Below are positions 13,052 to 24,064 of a DNA stretch of 64,000 nucleotides, in pieces; position 1 is the stretch's first letter, and each line of letters opens with the position of its first letter. The notes under the pieces are model-generated. The model had not been told where the DNA came from and made no database searches. It was given only the letters and a program-made list of their open reading frames with translations. Source of the stretch: Pseudomonas taetrolens (lineage in GTDB: Bacteria; Pseudomonadota; Gammaproteobacteria; Pseudomonadales; Pseudomonadaceae). The stretch is taken from positions 3,672,001 to 3,736,000 of the forward strand of contig NZ_LS483370.1 in the NCBI RefSeq assembly GCF_900475285.1, read 5' to 3'. The position numbers were made by a program, and so were the translations under genes.

Positions 13052-13828
13052 CTAGCGCGTAATGCCGCGGGTGGAAGACTTAATAGACTCAACGAACGTT
13101 GCGACTTCCGGAAATTGCGCTGCGGGCTCGGCCAGCTCGGCAAGTGCCTGTTCGACTGTCAGCCCCTGGCGGTAAACCACTTTATAGGCCCGACGCAGTG
13201 CATGAATCGCATCTTCACTGAATCCACGTCGGCGCATGCCTTCGAAGTTCATGCTGCGGGCCTGGGCAGGACTGCCGAACACGGTCACAAACGCCGGAAC
13301 GTCCTTGCCGATGGCCGTCCCCATGCCCGAAAAGCTGTGGGCACCAATATGGCAAAACTGATGAACCAGCGTGAAACCGGACAGGATCGCCCAGTCCCCC
13401 ATATGCACATGGCCCGCCAACGCAGCGTTGTTAACCAGAATGCAATGGTTGCCAATGACACTGTCATGCCCGATATGGGCATAGGCCATGACCAGATTGT
13501 GATCACCCAGTGTCGTTTCGGCACGATCCTGGATCGTCCCGCGATGGATGGTGACGCCTTCGCGAATAACGTTGTGATCACCGATCACCAGGCGAGTTTC
13601 TTCGCCTTTGTACTTGAGATCAGGCGTGTCCTCGCCTACCGAGGAAAACTGGTAGATGCGATTGTGCTTACCGATCCTGGTCGGGCCCTTGAGAATCACA
13701 TGCGGCCCAATCACTGTCCCCTCGCCGATTTCCACACCAGCGCCGATGATCGACCAAGGGCCGACCTCGACGTCGTCGGCCAAAATGGCCGTCGGATCGA
13801 TGATTGCGCGAGGGTCAATCAAACTCAT
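13052..13828 (-). CDS. lpxA: UDP-N-acetylglucosamine acyltransferase
   Basis: LpxA adds a 3-hydroxyacyl chain from ACP to UDP-GlcNAc, the first lipid A step. The start is set at ATG 13826-13828 ([20 protein letters not shown]), giving 258 residues and an ATGA overlap with the fabZ stop. Left-handed beta-helix hexapeptide repeats fill the first about 190 residues. The catalytic His is in the [16 protein letters not shown] segment (about 120-130). The C-terminal helical domain contains [19 protein letters not shown]. Confidence 0.97.
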   Translation of the reverse strand: MSLIDPRAIIDPTAILADDVEVGPWSIIGAGVEIGEGTVIGPHVILKGPTRIGKHNRIYQFSSVGEDTPDLKYKGEETRLVIGDHNVIREGVTIHRGTIQDRAETTLGDHNLVMAYAHIGHDSVIGNHCILVNNAALAGHVHMGDWAILSGFTLVHQFCHIGAHSFSGMGTAIGKDVPAFVTVFGSPAQARSMNFEGMRRRGFSEDAIHALRRAYKVVYRQGLTVEQALAELAEPAAQFPEVATFVESIKSSTRGITR

Positions 13829-14265
13829 AGCTTGCGTTCCGCACAGATAATTTCTGCCGAGCATACAGGTTTGCCATCAACCGAAGCCTGGCACTCGAAT
13901 TTCCAGATAGAACGCTTGCAGCTCAGGAACTTGGCTTCAAGGATCAACTGATCACCCGGCAACACAGGCTGACGGAAACGCAATTTGTCGGAACCGACGA
14001 AATAATAGAGGGTGCCGTCAGCCGGTTTTACGTCCAGCATCTTGAAACCGAGAATGCCAGCTGCCTGAGCCATTGCCTCAATGATCAGTACGCCAGGCAT
14101 GATCGGATGCGCCGGGAAGTGACCATTGAAGAAAGGTTCGTTGATGCTGACATTCTTGTAGGCACGAATGCGCTTGTTCTCGACATCCAGATCCACCACT
14201 CGGTCCACCAGCAGGAACGGGTAACGGTGGGGCAGATATTCGCGAATCTCGTTGATGTCCATCAT
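13825..14265 (-). CDS. fabZ: 3-hydroxyacyl-[acyl-carrier-protein] dehydratase FabZ
   Basis: FabZ dehydrates 3-hydroxyacyl-ACP in fatty acid elongation and competes with LpxA/LpxD for 3-hydroxyacyl-ACP, which explains its place among the lpx genes. The 146-residue hot-dog protein has [13 protein letters not shown], the catalytic His in [10 protein letters not shown] and catalytic Glu in [10 protein letters not shown]. Its stop overlaps lpxA by four bases, and a 141-bp gap separates it from lpxD upstream. Confidence 0.97.
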   Translation of the reverse strand: MMDINEIREYLPHRYPFLLVDRVVDLDVENKRIRAYKNVSINEPFFNGHFPAHPIMPGVLIIEAMAQAAGILGFKMLDVKPADGTLYYFVGSDKLRFRQPVLPGDQLILEAKFLSCKRSIWKFECQASVDGKPVCSAEIICAERKL

Positions 14266-14406
14266 TTCGTGGGGAAGCCTGTAATAAAGATTGGGCGCGC
14301 GCGACTAAGGCGCGCTCCTCTAGCAAATCAAGGAAGCAAACCAGTGGCTGTGCACTCTTGATATGGAAATTGCATTAGCCTTTTGAAGAAGCTTTAACGT
14401 CAGGGG

Positions 14407-15429
14407 TCACTTCCCAACGTGCTTTTCCAAATGTTTCAACCGCCTTGCGATATCGTCCAGCTGGCGAATACGCGCTGCACTTTTGCGCCACTCGGCTGCC
14501 GGCTGCATCGCAGTACCGGAAGAATAAGCACCCGGCTCGGTTATCGAGTGAGTGACCATGGTCATACCGGTCAGGAAAACGTTGTCACAAATTTCGATGT
14601 GACCCACCAATCCCACCCCCCCGGCCAACATGCAGTGCTTGCCGATTTTGGTACTGCCGGAAATCCCGACACAGGCCGCCATCGCTGTATGGTCACCTAC
14701 CTGCACGTTATGGGCAATCTGGATCTGATTATCCAGTTTGACGCCATTGCCGATCATCGTATCGGCCAAAGCACCGCGGTCGATGGCGGTATTGACGCCA
14801 ATTTCGACATCATCACCGATGGTCACGCCACCGATCTGCGCGATCTTTTGCCAGATACCTTTTTCGTTGGCAAAGCCAAAGCCTTCACCGCCGAGCACTG
14901 CGCCCGACTGAATCACCACCCGCTTGCCGATGCGAACATCGTGATAAAGCGTCACACGCGGCGCCAACCAGCCACCCTCACCGATCTCGCAACGCGCCCC
15001 GATAAAGCAGTGGGGACCAACTGTAACGCCGGCTGCGACTCGAGCACCGCTTTCGATCACCGCAAACGCACCGATGCTCGCCATGGGGTCAACCAGGGCG
15101 TCAGCAGCAATCACCGCTGTTGGATGCACGCCAGCTGCAGCTTTGGGCTTGGGATCGAACAAATGGGAAATGCGCGCATAAGCCAGATAGGGATCAGGCA
15201 CCACCAGCGCATCACCGACATAGTCCTCAGCATCAGCCGGCTTGAGCAATACAGCCCCTGCATGGCAGTCGACGAGGAATTTTCGGTATTGAGGGTTCGC
15301 CAGAAAGCTCAACTGAGCTGGGCCAGCCTCTTGTAAAGTGGCTAGCCCAGTGATTTCTCTCTCCGCAGAGCCACGCAATGTGGCCCCAAGGAACTCGGCC
15401 AATTGGCCGAGTTTAATAGTCGCAGTCAT
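14407..15429 (-). CDS. lpxD: UDP-3-O-(3-hydroxyacyl)glucosamine N-acyltransferase
   Basis: LpxD adds the second 3-hydroxyacyl chain in lipid A synthesis. The 340-residue protein has an N-terminal uridine-binding domain (about 1-100, with [12 protein letters not shown]), a long hexapeptide left-handed beta-helix (about 105-300), the catalytic His in [13 protein letters not shown] and a C-terminal helix ([18 protein letters not shown]). The start at 15427-15429 is two bases after the skp stop, so it is in the bamA-skp-lpxD operon. Confidence 0.97.
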   Translation of the reverse strand: MTATIKLGQLAEFLGATLRGSAEREITGLATLQEAGPAQLSFLANPQYRKFLVDCHAGAVLLKPADAEDYVGDALVVPDPYLAYARISHLFDPKPKAAAGVHPTAVIAADALVDPMASIGAFAVIESGARVAAGVTVGPHCFIGARCEIGEGGWLAPRVTLYHDVRIGKRVVIQSGAVLGGEGFGFANEKGIWQKIAQIGGVTIGDDVEIGVNTAIDRGALADTMIGNGVKLDNQIQIAHNVQVGDHTAMAACVGISGSTKIGKHCMLAGGVGLVGHIEICDNVFLTGMTMVTHSITEPGAYSSGTAMQPAAEWRKSAARIRQLDDIARRLKHLEKHVGK

Positions 15430-15431
15430 AA

Positions 15432-15935
15432 TTACTTCAGCTGATTCATGCGCTCGATAACCTGGCGAGTGATGTCGTACTGAGGCTTGACATCAATCAC
15501 AGCACCACGCTCGAACACCAGGTCAAAGGCGCCTTTCTTGATGACTGCTTCAACAGCGCTGTCCAGTTTCGGCTTCAGCTGTTTCAGCATTTCACGGTCA
15601 GCAACGGCTTTGGCTTCGTTCAGTTCCTTGGACTGGAACTGGAAGTCGCGGGCCTTTTGCTTGAATTCAAGCTCCAGACGCTCGCGCTCGCCCTGCTGCA
15701 TTTTATCGCCACCCTTGACCAGACGGTCCTGAATGCCTTTTGCACTGCTTTCCAGGCTTTTCAGCTTGGTCAGTTGAGGACCGAATTTCTTCTCGGCATC
15801 CACTGCGTAGCGCTTGGCTGCATCAGATTCAAGCAGCGCCATTTGATAGTTCAGCACTGCAATTTTCATCTCGGCGAAAGCCGGAGTCGCTACCAAAACC
15901 GTAGCCAGGAGAACCAATTGAGTCAACTTACGCAC
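15432..15935 (-). CDS. skp: periplasmic chaperone Skp/OmpH
   Basis: Skp holds unfolded outer-membrane proteins in the periplasm on their way to BamA, encoded directly upstream. The 167-residue product starts with a Sec signal peptide ([21 protein letters not shown], cleavage after residue 21), then the OmpH core [22 protein letters not shown] and a long charged coiled coil (about 40-130) that forms the tentacle arms. Length and order with bamA and lpxD are standard. Confidence 0.95.
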   Translation of the reverse strand: MRKLTQLVLLATVLVATPAFAEMKIAVLNYQMALLESDAAKRYAVDAEKKFGPQLTKLKSLESSAKGIQDRLVKGGDKMQQGERERLELEFKQKARDFQFQSKELNEAKAVADREMLKQLKPKLDSAVEAVIKKGAFDLVFERGAVIDVKPQYDITRQVIERMNQLK

Positions 15936-15980
15936 GATGCACTCCTAAAAAATCCGTTGTCTGTATCTTAAGTCAGGCTT

Positions 15981-18329
15981 TTAGAAAGTCTGGCCGAGGG
16001 AGAATTGGAACACTTGGGTATCAGCATCGTCCGGTTTCTTGACCGGCATGGCCAGGCTGAAACTCAACGGGCCAAGCGCAGTCACCCATGTCACGCCAAC
16101 ACCGACAGAGCTGGCCATGTTGCTGAAACTGATATCGCAATCTTTGGTTTCACCTTTGCAGTTGGTGTCGAACACGTTACCCACATCCCAGAACACGGAA
16201 GTACGCAGGGAACGCTGGTCTTTTACGAACGGCATCGGGAACAGGACTTCAACACCACCCTGGATCTGAACGTTACCACCAAATGGCAGCGGATCTTGAT
16301 CAGGGTCAGCAACGGTACCCGGGTATTTGCCCGAACTTGGCGTGCTGCGCGGACCCAGGGAGCTGTCCTTGAAGCCACGTACCGAGTTGAAACCACCGGC
16401 ATAATAGTTCTCGTAGAACGGCAGGCCCGAAGTCGAACCGTAACCATCACCATAGCCCAGTTCTGTGTGTAGACGCATGGTGTAGGTGTCGGTCAACGGC
16501 TGGAACAGCTGTGCACGATAATCCAGTTTGTAGAACTGCAGGTCACTGCCCGGGATCGTCGTCTCAAGCACCAGACTTTGCGAGCTGCCACGGGTCGGCA
16601 ACACGCCTTTGTTCAGCGTTGACTCGGACCAGCCGACCGACGCCTTGAAGTTCAGGTACTTGTCGCCTTCCTGGTTAACGAAATCAAAGATCTCGTCAAC
16701 GGTGTAGGTCCCGGTCTTGATTTCGTCCTGCTGCACGGTCAGGCCGTAGGTCAGGCGCGAGGTATCACTGATCGGGTAGCCCATGCTGATGCCGGCACCC
16801 AGACTGTCAACCGCATAGCTTGCCACGTCGACATCAAGGTCATCGTAGTCAGTGGTACGGTAGAACGCGTTGTAACCCAGGCTCACGCCATCGGCGGTCC
16901 AGTACGGGTCAACATAGCTGAAGTTGTAGCGGCTCTGGTATTCACTGCGGGTCAAGCCGATGCTGACCTTGTTACCGGTACCCAGGAAGTTGTTCTGAGT
17001 AATCGAACCACCCAGAATAAGACCGGCGCTCTGGGCAAAACCGACGCTTGCGGTGATCGAACCCGACGCTTGCTCTTCAACAGCGTAGTTAACGTCAACC
17101 TGATCATCAGTACCCGGCACCGCTGGCGTCTCTACGTTGACTTCCTTGAAGAAGCCCAGACGTTCAAGGCGCACCTTGGACTGGTCAATCAGGTAAGTCG
17201 ACGCCCAGCCACCTTCCATCTGGCGCATTTCGCGACGCAGCACTTCGTCTTCCGACTTGGTGTTGCCGCGATAGTTGATGCGGTTCACGTAAGCACGCTT
17301 GCCCGGATCGACCACAAACGTGATGGCCACGGTGTGATCTTCAGGGTTTGGCTGAGGTACACCGTTGACGTTGGCGAAGGTATAGCCTTCGTTGCCCAGG
17401 CGGCGGGTAATCAATTCAGAGGTGGTGGTCATCAGCTTGCGCGAGAACACTTGACCTGGCTGAACCAGCAATAGCGATTTGATCTGGTCTTCCGGAACCT
17501 TGAGGTCACCGCTCAGTTTCACTTCGCCGACATTGAATTTTTCGCCTTCGTTCACGTTCACCGTGATGTAGACGTTTTTCTTGTCAGGGGTGATCGATAC
17601 CTGGGTCGAGGCTATATCCATGTTGATATAGCCGCGATCGAGGTAATAGGAGCGCAGACGCTCAAGGTCACCCGACAGTTTTTCACGCGCATACTTGTCG
17701 TCGTTCTTGAAGAACGACAACCAGTTGGTGGTTTTCAGCTCGAACAGGTCGACCAGGTCGTCTTCAGGAAAGACCGTGTTGCCCACCACATTGATGTGCT
17801 GGATGGCGGCCACGGTGCCTTCATTGATATTCACCTTCAACGCAACGCGGTTGCGGGGCTCGGATACCACTTCGGTATCGACCGTCGCCGAGTAGCGGCC
17901 CTGGGCAACATACTGGCGTTGCAGTTCGTTGCGCACACCCTCCAAAGTCGCGCGCTGGAAGATTTCACCTTCAGCCAGGCCCGACTGTTTCAGACCTTTC
18001 ATCAGGTCATCAGTGGAGATTGCCTTGTTACCGTCAATGGTGATGCTGGAGACGGAAGGACGCTCGACAACCGTAATGACGAGCACATCGCCATCACGAC
18101 CCAGTTGGATATCCTGAAAGAACCCGGTTTTGAACAACGCTCGAGTGGACTCCACCAAACGGCGGTCATCCGCTACCTCACCCACGTTCAGCGGTAACGC
18201 ACCAAACACGCTGCCGGCGGAAACCCGCTGGAGCCCGTTGACACGGATATCAGAGATAGTGAAGGACTCGGCGTGAACTTCGGCGATCATCAGTACGGCG
18301 AGAACCGCAGTTAGCAGCAGACGTTTCAT
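15981..18329 (-). CDS. bamA: outer membrane protein assembly factor BamA
   Basis: BamA is the central, essential component that folds beta-barrel proteins into the outer membrane. The start at ATG 18327-18329 gives 782 residues with a signal peptide ending at VHA (residue 20); an upstream in-frame start would only add nine residues before the signal. Five POTRA repeats occupy about 21-420 (SDIRVNGLQRVSAGSVF, then repeated GNKAIS-, GNTVFPEDD- and GNTKSEDEVLRRE-type units). A 16-strand barrel follows, with the conserved RGF motif in SVRGFKDSS. It ends in a C-terminal Phe (SLGQTF), as outer-membrane barrels do. Confidence 0.97.
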   Translation of the reverse strand: MKRLLLTAVLAVLMIAEVHAESFTISDIRVNGLQRVSAGSVFGALPLNVGEVADDRRLVESTRALFKTGFFQDIQLGRDGDVLVITVVERPSVSSITIDGNKAISTDDLMKGLKQSGLAEGEIFQRATLEGVRNELQRQYVAQGRYSATVDTEVVSEPRNRVALKVNINEGTVAAIQHINVVGNTVFPEDDLVDLFELKTTNWLSFFKNDDKYAREKLSGDLERLRSYYLDRGYINMDIASTQVSITPDKKNVYITVNVNEGEKFNVGEVKLSGDLKVPEDQIKSLLLVQPGQVFSRKLMTTTSELITRRLGNEGYTFANVNGVPQPNPEDHTVAITFVVDPGKRAYVNRINYRGNTKSEDEVLRREMRQMEGGWASTYLIDQSKVRLERLGFFKEVNVETPAVPGTDDQVDVNYAVEEQASGSITASVGFAQSAGLILGGSITQNNFLGTGNKVSIGLTRSEYQSRYNFSYVDPYWTADGVSLGYNAFYRTTDYDDLDVDVASYAVDSLGAGISMGYPISDTSRLTYGLTVQQDEIKTGTYTVDEIFDFVNQEGDKYLNFKASVGWSESTLNKGVLPTRGSSQSLVLETTIPGSDLQFYKLDYRAQLFQPLTDTYTMRLHTELGYGDGYGSTSGLPFYENYYAGGFNSVRGFKDSSLGPRSTPSSGKYPGTVADPDQDPLPFGGNVQIQGGVEVLFPMPFVKDQRSLRTSVFWDVGNVFDTNCKGETKDCDISFSNMASSVGVGVTWVTALGPLSFSLAMPVKKPDDADTQVFQFSLGQTF

Positions 18330-18404
18330 GAAGTCCTTTCTTATTCCAACTGGCAATAAACAAACTGCCGCAAAATGCGGCAGATTCGCAATTCAGCGAA
18401 GCGT

Positions 18405-19757
18405 CTACAGACGACCCAGATCGTTGACCAGGGCAAGTAACATCACCCCGACCACCAAACTGATACCAATCTGCATTCCCCAACCCTGTACCCGGTCCGA
18501 CAAGGGGCGACCACGCACCCACTCAATCAGATAAAACAACAAATGCCCCCCATCCAGTACTGGTATGGGCAACAAGTTCAGAACCCCCAGGCTTATGCTC
18601 AGATAAGCCAGAAAATTCAGGAAATCCGCAACACCCGACTGGGCAGAAGCGCCCGCCACTTTAGCAATGGTTATCGGTCCACTCAAGTTTTTTACCGAGA
18701 GCTCGCCGAACAACATTTTCTTGAGTGAGTCGAGGGTCAGTACACTCATCGTCCAAGTGCGTCTGGCCCCTTCGCCGATTGCCGCAATCGGGCCAAAACT
18801 CACTTCGCGAACCATCGCTGGTGGCCAGTCGACACCTTTGACGCCGGCACCCAAATAGCCTGTTGCCGCCTTGCCCTCACCCCGAACAGCCAGCGTGACA
18901 GGAATATCGACAACCGCACCCTCGCGCTCGACGCGCAGTACAACACGCGCGCCCGGGCGCACACGAACCCAGTCCACAACCTGCTGCCAGTCTCCGATCG
19001 GTTGATCGTTCATTGCCAACAGCTTGTCACCCGACTTGAGCCCTGCTGCCTGAGCCGGCCCCTTTGAATCGAACTCTGCCAGAACGGCAGGCAGCTCCGG
19101 CCGCCACGGACGAATCCCCAGGGAAGTGATCGGGTCCGGCTCATCGGCGCCTTTCAGCCAGTCTTTCAATACCAACTGATGCGAGGCCTCGGAGCTAGAG
19201 CCCGGCTCACGCACCAACACCTGGATAGAACCCGTTTCACCCAGACGGCGAACCAGTTGCAGGTTGACGCCTGACCAGCCCGTCGTTGCCTCACCATCAA
19301 TGGCAACGATTTCCTGCCCTGCAACCAGCCCCGCTTGCGCTGCCAGGCTACCGCTTTCGACTGCACCGATGACAGGCCGCACCTGCTGGCTGCCCATCAT
19401 TGCCAGCACCCAGAAAAACACCATCGCCAGCATGAAGTTGGCAATAGGTCCCGCCGCGACAATAGCAATGCGCTGACCAACCGTTTTGCGGTTGAACGAT
19501 TGATCGAGCTGGTGGGCCGGCACCTCACCTTCGCGCTCATCCAGCATTTTTACGTAGCCGCCCAACGGAATGGCAGCGATTACAAACTCGGTGCCCTTAC
19601 GATCATGCCAGCGCAGCAAAGGTGTGCCAAAGCCCACGGAGAAGCGCAGAACCTTGACGCCGCAACGGCGCGCCACCCAAAAGTGGCCGAATTCATGAAA
19701 AGTGACCAGCACACCCAATGCGACCAGGGTGCCAACAATCATATAGAGCGCACTCAT
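18405..19757 (-). CDS. rseP: site-2 protease RseP (sigma factor regulator)
   Basis: RseP cuts the transmembrane anti-sigma factor (MucA in Pseudomonas, RseA in E. coli) after the site-1 cut, releasing AlgU/sigma-E. The zinc site HEFGH is at residues 21-25 in the first membrane helix. Two PDZ domains follow in the periplasm (about 110-300; GAVESGSLAAQAGL and FDSKGPAQAAGLKSGD). The second metal motif NLLPIPVLDGGHLL is near residue 395. The 450-residue length is normal. It lies between dxr and bamA, as in other gammaproteobacteria. Confidence 0.96.
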   Translation of the reverse strand: MSALYMIVGTLVALGVLVTFHEFGHFWVARRCGVKVLRFSVGFGTPLLRWHDRKGTEFVIAAIPLGGYVKMLDEREGEVPAHQLDQSFNRKTVGQRIAIVAAGPIANFMLAMVFFWVLAMMGSQQVRPVIGAVESGSLAAQAGLVAGQEIVAIDGEATTGWSGVNLQLVRRLGETGSIQVLVREPGSSSEASHQLVLKDWLKGADEPDPITSLGIRPWRPELPAVLAEFDSKGPAQAAGLKSGDKLLAMNDQPIGDWQQVVDWVRVRPGARVVLRVEREGAVVDIPVTLAVRGEGKAATGYLGAGVKGVDWPPAMVREVSFGPIAAIGEGARRTWTMSVLTLDSLKKMLFGELSVKNLSGPITIAKVAGASAQSGVADFLNFLAYLSISLGVLNLLPIPVLDGGHLLFYLIEWVRGRPLSDRVQGWGMQIGISLVVGVMLLALVNDLGRL

Positions 19758-19801
19758 CTACTTTCTCCGCGGTCCTGTCCGGTTTCGGCAAGCATCACTT
19801 A

Positions 19802-20989
19802 TCAGCCGTTACGACTCAACCACTGTTCAGCCAGGACTCTTGCCCGGGCATCAGCGGCAAACACCGCCTCCAGTTCATCGACCGCAGTCACAGGCTCGGT
19901 ATTGAGGACATCTTCAATCACACAAGCGATCTGCGGATAACGGATACGACCCTCGAGAAAAGCGGCCACCGCCACTTCATTGGCCGCATTCAGCATCGCC
20001 GGGGCGCTGTTACCTGCCATGGCGGCCTCACGAGCCAAGCGCAGGCACGGGAAGCGCTGCTCATCAGGGCGCTGAAAGTCCAGACGGGCAACAGCAAACA
20101 GATCCAGTGGCGCGACACCCGAGTCAATACGCTCAGGCCAGGCCAGGGCATTTGAGATCGGCGTCCGCATATCCGGATTTCCGAGCTGGGCCAGCACCGA
20201 GCCATCGATATAATCGACCAGAGAGTGAATCACGCTTTGCGGATGAATGACCACTTCAACCTGATCCGGCCGAGCATCGAACAGCCAGCAGGCTTCAATC
20301 ATCTCCAGCCCTTTGTTCATCATGCTGGCCGAGTCTACGGATATCTTGCGCCCCATCGACCAGTTGGGATGAGCGCACGCCTGGTCCGGCGTAACGTTTT
20401 CAAGCTCTGCCAGCGGGGTTTCGCGAAAGGGTCCGCCCGAAGCCGTCAGCAAAATACGACGAACACCCACCGGCGCCAGGCCGCGAGCGAAATCCTGCGG
20501 CAAGCACTGGAAGATCGCGTTGTGCTCACTGTCGATGGGCAGCAGGACCGAACCGCTGCGACGAACGGCCTGCATAAACAGTGCCCCCGTCATCACCAGC
20601 GCTTCTTTATTGGCCAGCAGGATTTTCTTGCCAGCACTCACCGCGGCCAGCGTTGGCCGCAAGCCTGCCGCACCGACGATGGCCGCCATGACCGCGTCGA
20701 CTTCAGAGGACGACGAGATCTGGCACAAGCCCTCCTCGCCCACCAGCACTTCGGTGCTGAGCCCGGCAGCGCGCAAGCCCGCCTGCAACTGGCGCGCAGC
20801 ACGCTCATCCGGCACTACCGCGACCCGCGGCCTGTGCAGCACGCACAGTGCCAGCAACTCAGCGATGCGGCTGTAACCACTCAAACCAAACACCTGATAG
20901 CGGTCAGGGTGACGCGCTATAACATCCAGGGTGCTCAGGCCTATCGAGCCCGTAGCCCCCAGAACGGTAATCTGCTGTGGTCGGCTCAT
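19802..20989 (-). CDS. dxr: 1-deoxy-D-xylulose 5-phosphate reductoisomerase
   Basis: Dxr (IspC) makes methylerythritol 4-phosphate from DXP with NADPH, two steps before IspD, also in this window. The start is set at ATG 20987-20989 ([17 protein letters not shown]), where it overlaps the cdsA stop as ATGA; this gives 395 residues. The NADPH motif GATGSIG, the substrate/metal motif [16 protein letters not shown] and the loop [18 protein letters not shown] are all present. Confidence 0.97.
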   Translation of the reverse strand: MSRPQQITVLGATGSIGLSTLDVIARHPDRYQVFGLSGYSRIAELLALCVLHRPRVAVVPDERAARQLQAGLRAAGLSTEVLVGEEGLCQISSSSEVDAVMAAIVGAAGLRPTLAAVSAGKKILLANKEALVMTGALFMQAVRRSGSVLLPIDSEHNAIFQCLPQDFARGLAPVGVRRILLTASGGPFRETPLAELENVTPDQACAHPNWSMGRKISVDSASMMNKGLEMIEACWLFDARPDQVEVVIHPQSVIHSLVDYIDGSVLAQLGNPDMRTPISNALAWPERIDSGVAPLDLFAVARLDFQRPDEQRFPCLRLAREAAMAGNSAPAMLNAANEVAVAAFLEGRIRYPQIACVIEDVLNTEPVTAVDELEAVFAADARARVLAEQWLSRNG

Positions 20990-21792
20990 GATGCTGCCAT
21001 CCACAGCAACACGGCAAATACCGGAATCGCTGCAGTCAAACTGTCGATGCGATCCAGCACACCACCATGCCCGGGCAGCAGGTTACTGCTGTCTTTGATA
21101 CCGGACTGGCGCTTGAACATGCTTTCTGTGAGGTCACCCACCACCGAAATCAAAACGACAACGGCAGCGCCCACCAGCGCTGCGAACATTTCAGAAGCAC
21201 TCCAGCCACGCACCACGCCAACGACAGCGGTGATCAGCAGGCTTAGCAGCAACCCGCCAAACACACCTTCCCAGCTCTTGCCGGGGCTGACCTTGGGCGC
21301 GAGCTTGCGCTTGCCAAATTTGCGTCCTGAAAAATAAGCACCGATATCTGCGCCCCACACCAGAACCATCACGGCCATGATCAGCCAGTTGCCCAAAGGC
21401 ATGGACTTGATCAATACCAGTCCTTGCCAGGCCGGCAGCAGGATCAACAGGCCTATCACCAGCCTGGCTGCAGCATTTGACCAGTGTACGGCCGACCGCG
21501 GAAAGGTCAGCACCAGAAAAGTAGCGACCGCCCACCAGACTACGGCAGCGCCCAACACCCAAGGCGCCAGACCAGGCACCAGATACATGACAAACAGCGC
21601 CAAGGCCACCAGCGCCGCAAAAAGCACACGGGCCGGCTGAGCATCAAAACCCGCCAGACGCGCCCACTCCCAGGCACCAAGGGTGACGACCAGGCCGATA
21701 AACAGCGCAAAGCCTCCACCCTCAAGCAGGAAAAAACCGCATAAGGCAATTGGCAGCAATATAAGTGCCGTGATGATTCTTTGTTTAAGCAT
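20986..21792 (-). CDS. cdsA: phosphatidate cytidylyltransferase
   Basis: CdsA makes CDP-diacylglycerol, the precursor of all phospholipids, from phosphatidate and CTP in the inner membrane. The 268-residue product is strongly hydrophobic with about seven or eight membrane segments. The family signature near the C-terminus ([19 protein letters not shown], then [13 protein letters not shown]) is intact. Its ATG overlaps the uppS stop by one base (TAATG), and its stop overlaps dxr. Confidence 0.96.
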   Translation of the reverse strand: MLKQRIITALILLPIALCGFFLLEGGGFALFIGLVVTLGAWEWARLAGFDAQPARVLFAALVALALFVMYLVPGLAPWVLGAAVVWWAVATFLVLTFPRSAVHWSNAAARLVIGLLILLPAWQGLVLIKSMPLGNWLIMAVMVLVWGADIGAYFSGRKFGKRKLAPKVSPGKSWEGVFGGLLLSLLITAVVGVVRGWSASEMFAALVGAAVVVLISVVGDLTESMFKRQSGIKDSSNLLPGHGGVLDRIDSLTAAIPVFAVLLWMAAS

Positions 21793-22547
21793 TAAACCCG
21801 GGCTCCAGCCTCAACCTGCTCGCTCGTTTTACCGAAACGGCGCTGGCGAGAAGCGAAATCAGCCAATGCATTACGCATGGCTTCGTGTTTGAAGTCCGGC
21901 CAGAACAGGTCGGAGAAGTACAATTCGGAGTAGGCCAGCTGCCACAGCAAGAAATTGCTGATGCGATGCTCGCCACCTGTGCGAATACACAGATCAGGTA
22001 AAGGCAGGTCCCCCGTCACCAGACAGGTTTGCAGCAGATCAGGCGTGATGTCTTCAGGCTGCAAATGTCCAGCCTGCACCTCTCGCGCCAGACGCTGGGC
22101 CGCTTGAGCTATATCCCACTGGCCGCCGTAGTTAGCGGCGATCTGCAGCACGAAACGGCCAGGCCCGGCCGTCATGGCCTCCGCTTCGCGCATCGCCTTT
22201 TGCAAGTCGGGATGAAAGCGCGAGCGGTCACCAATGATCCGCAGGCTGATGTTGTTGTCATCGAGACGCTTGGTCTCACGACGCAAGGCCACGAAGAACA
22301 AGTCCATCAAGGCACTGACTTCGGCCTCGGGACGCTGCCAGTTCTCACTGGAAAACGCGAACAAGGTGAGCACCTCGACCTTGGCCTTGGCGCACACTTC
22401 AATCACGGCACGAACCGCATCCACACCCGCCTTATGCCCTGCAACACCTGGCATAAAGCGTTTTTTCGCCCAGCGATTATTACCGTCCATGATGATCGCG
22501 ACGTGGCGCGGTACCGATGTTGGCTCAGCCTGCTTGGTCTTTTCCAT
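21792..22547 (-). CDS. uppS: undecaprenyl diphosphate synthase (isoprenyl transferase)
   Basis: UppS extends farnesyl diphosphate with IPP into the C55 carrier used for peptidoglycan and O-antigen. The 251-residue cis-prenyltransferase has the catalytic motif HVAIIMDGNNRWAKKR at about 15-30, FSSENWQRP, and the C-terminal RTGGEHRISNFLLWQ and ELYFSDLFWPDF segments. It is followed by cdsA with a one-base overlap, consistent with coupled expression. Confidence 0.97.
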   Translation of the reverse strand: MEKTKQAEPTSVPRHVAIIMDGNNRWAKKRFMPGVAGHKAGVDAVRAVIEVCAKAKVEVLTLFAFSSENWQRPEAEVSALMDLFFVALRRETKRLDDNNISLRIIGDRSRFHPDLQKAMREAEAMTAGPGRFVLQIAANYGGQWDIAQAAQRLAREVQAGHLQPEDITPDLLQTCLVTGDLPLPDLCIRTGGEHRISNFLLWQLAYSELYFSDLFWPDFKHEAMRNALADFASRQRRFGKTSEQVEAGARV

Positions 22548-22562
22548 AAAACGCCCTGACCC

Positions 22563-23120
22563 TTATACGGCCATCAGGTCCGCTTCTTTCTGCTTGGTGG
22601 CAACTTCGATTTCAGCCACAGCCTTGTCGGTCAGCTTCTGAACATCATCAGCCGCACGACGTTCTTCGTCTTCGCTGATTTCCTTTTCTTTGACCAGGTC
22701 TTTCAACTGGCTCAATGCGTCGCGACGGATGTTGCGCACGGCAATCCGGCAGTCTTCTGCAGCGTCACGTGCCTGCTTGGCGAACACCTTACGGGTTTCT
22801 TCAGTCAGGGCCGGCATGGAGATCAGCAGCAATTCGCCCAGGTTGGTCGGATTGAGGTTCAGGCCGGCACTCTGGATGGCCTTGTCGACGGCCGCGAGCA
22901 TGTTGCGCTCGAACGCCACGACTTGCAGCGTGCGGGAGTCCTTGACGGTCACGTTGGCAACCTGGCTGATCGGGGTGTCGGCGCCGTAGTAAGGCACCAT
23001 CACGCTCCCCAGAATGCTCGGGTGAGCCTTGCCGGTACGAATCTGGCCAAATGCATGGGCCAGAGACTCCAGCGACTTTTTCATGCGCTCTTGAGCGTCT
23101 TTTTTGATTTCGTTGATCAT
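22563..23120 (-). CDS. frr: ribosome recycling factor
   Basis: RRF, with EF-G, splits post-termination ribosomes. The 185-residue length is exact for the family, and motifs such as [26 protein letters not shown] and [10 protein letters not shown] are present. Its ATG at 23118-23120 overlaps the pyrH stop by four bases, and uppS follows 15 bases after its stop, so pyrH-frr-uppS-cdsA-dxr appears to be one transcript. Confidence 0.97.
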   Translation of the reverse strand: MINEIKKDAQERMKKSLESLAHAFGQIRTGKAHPSILGSVMVPYYGADTPISQVANVTVKDSRTLQVVAFERNMLAAVDKAIQSAGLNLNPTNLGELLLISMPALTEETRKVFAKQARDAAEDCRIAVRNIRRDALSQLKDLVKEKEISEDEERRAADDVQKLTDKAVAEIEVATKQKEADLMAV

Positions 23121-23860
23121 TGTTGACCTTCCTCGATCAGAGTGCCTTCAGCGCCGCCATGGACAATATTAAGCAGGGCGCCCGGCTTGTTCATATTAAA
23201 TACACGCAATGGCATTTTATGGTCACGGCACAAGCAAATAGCCGTCAGGTCCATTACGCCCAGTTTGCGATCCAGTACTTCATCGTAAGTCAGATGATCG
23301 AACTTCTCGGCATGCGGGTCTTTGAATGGATCAGCGGTATATACGCCGTCTACCTTGGTCGCCTTAAGCACCACATCAGCATCGATTTCAATGGCACGCA
23401 AACAGGCGGCAGAGTCCGTAGTGAAGAATGGATTACCAGTGCCTGCTGCGAAGATCACCACGTCCTTGGCATTCAAGTGACGCATGGCCTTGCGACGATC
23501 GTAATGATCGGTCACACCCACCATGGAAATCGCCGACATAACGATGGCAGAGATATTCGCACGTTCCAGCGCGTCGCGCATGGCCAGGGCGTTCATCACG
23601 GTTGCCAGCATCCCCATATGGTCGCCGGTGACACGATCCATCCCTGCCGCGCTCAACGCTGCGCCACGGAACAGGTTGCCCCCGCCGATCACCAACCCTA
23701 CCTGAACGCCGATACCGACCAACTGGCCAACTTCCAGTGCCATGCGATCAAGGACCTTCGGGTCGATCCCGAACTCTTCAGAGCCCATCAGGGCTTCGCC
23801 GCTTAGCTTGAGTAGAATGCGTTTATAGCGAGCTTGATAACCACTGCCCTGCTGAGCCAT
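23117..23860 (-). CDS. pyrH: UMP kinase
   Basis: PyrH phosphorylates UMP to UDP, feeding CTP synthase and UDP-sugar pathways used by the lpx genes nearby. The start is placed at ATG 23858-23860 ([24 protein letters not shown]) with a GAGAG ribosome site, giving 247 residues; the frame extends upstream but without family similarity. The glycine-rich GGGNLFRG site, [15 protein letters not shown] and [16 protein letters not shown] are present. Confidence 0.97.
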   Translation of the reverse strand: MAQQGSGYQARYKRILLKLSGEALMGSEEFGIDPKVLDRMALEVGQLVGIGVQVGLVIGGGNLFRGAALSAAGMDRVTGDHMGMLATVMNALAMRDALERANISAIVMSAISMVGVTDHYDRRKAMRHLNAKDVVIFAAGTGNPFFTTDSAACLRAIEIDADVVLKATKVDGVYTADPFKDPHAEKFDHLTYDEVLDRKLGVMDLTAICLCRDHKMPLRVFNMNKPGALLNIVHGGAEGTLIEEGQQ

Positions 23861-24009
23861 TGCGAATCTCTCCTGCCGCGTTTTATAAATAATCTGTGCG
23901 AGGTCATTTTCAACCGCGCTTACTCTAGCTGGCACTGCACAGCAGCACCATCGGAACACGATTTTGCCATCCGGTTCCGCGGGAAAGGTAAAAGCCCCTC
24001 CCATTTGAA

Positions 24010-24041
24010 AAGAGGCTGCGCGCGTGAGCGGGCAGCCTCTT
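24010..24041 (-). terminator. intrinsic terminator after tsf
   Basis: AAGAGGCTGC at 24010-24019 and GCAGCCTCTT at 24032-24041 form a 10-bp perfect stem. On the minus strand the stem runs into TTTTC, a typical intrinsic terminator at the end of rpsB-tsf and before pyrH. Confidence 0.8.
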
Positions 24042-24064
24042 CGGGTCGACAGTTGTAAACCGTC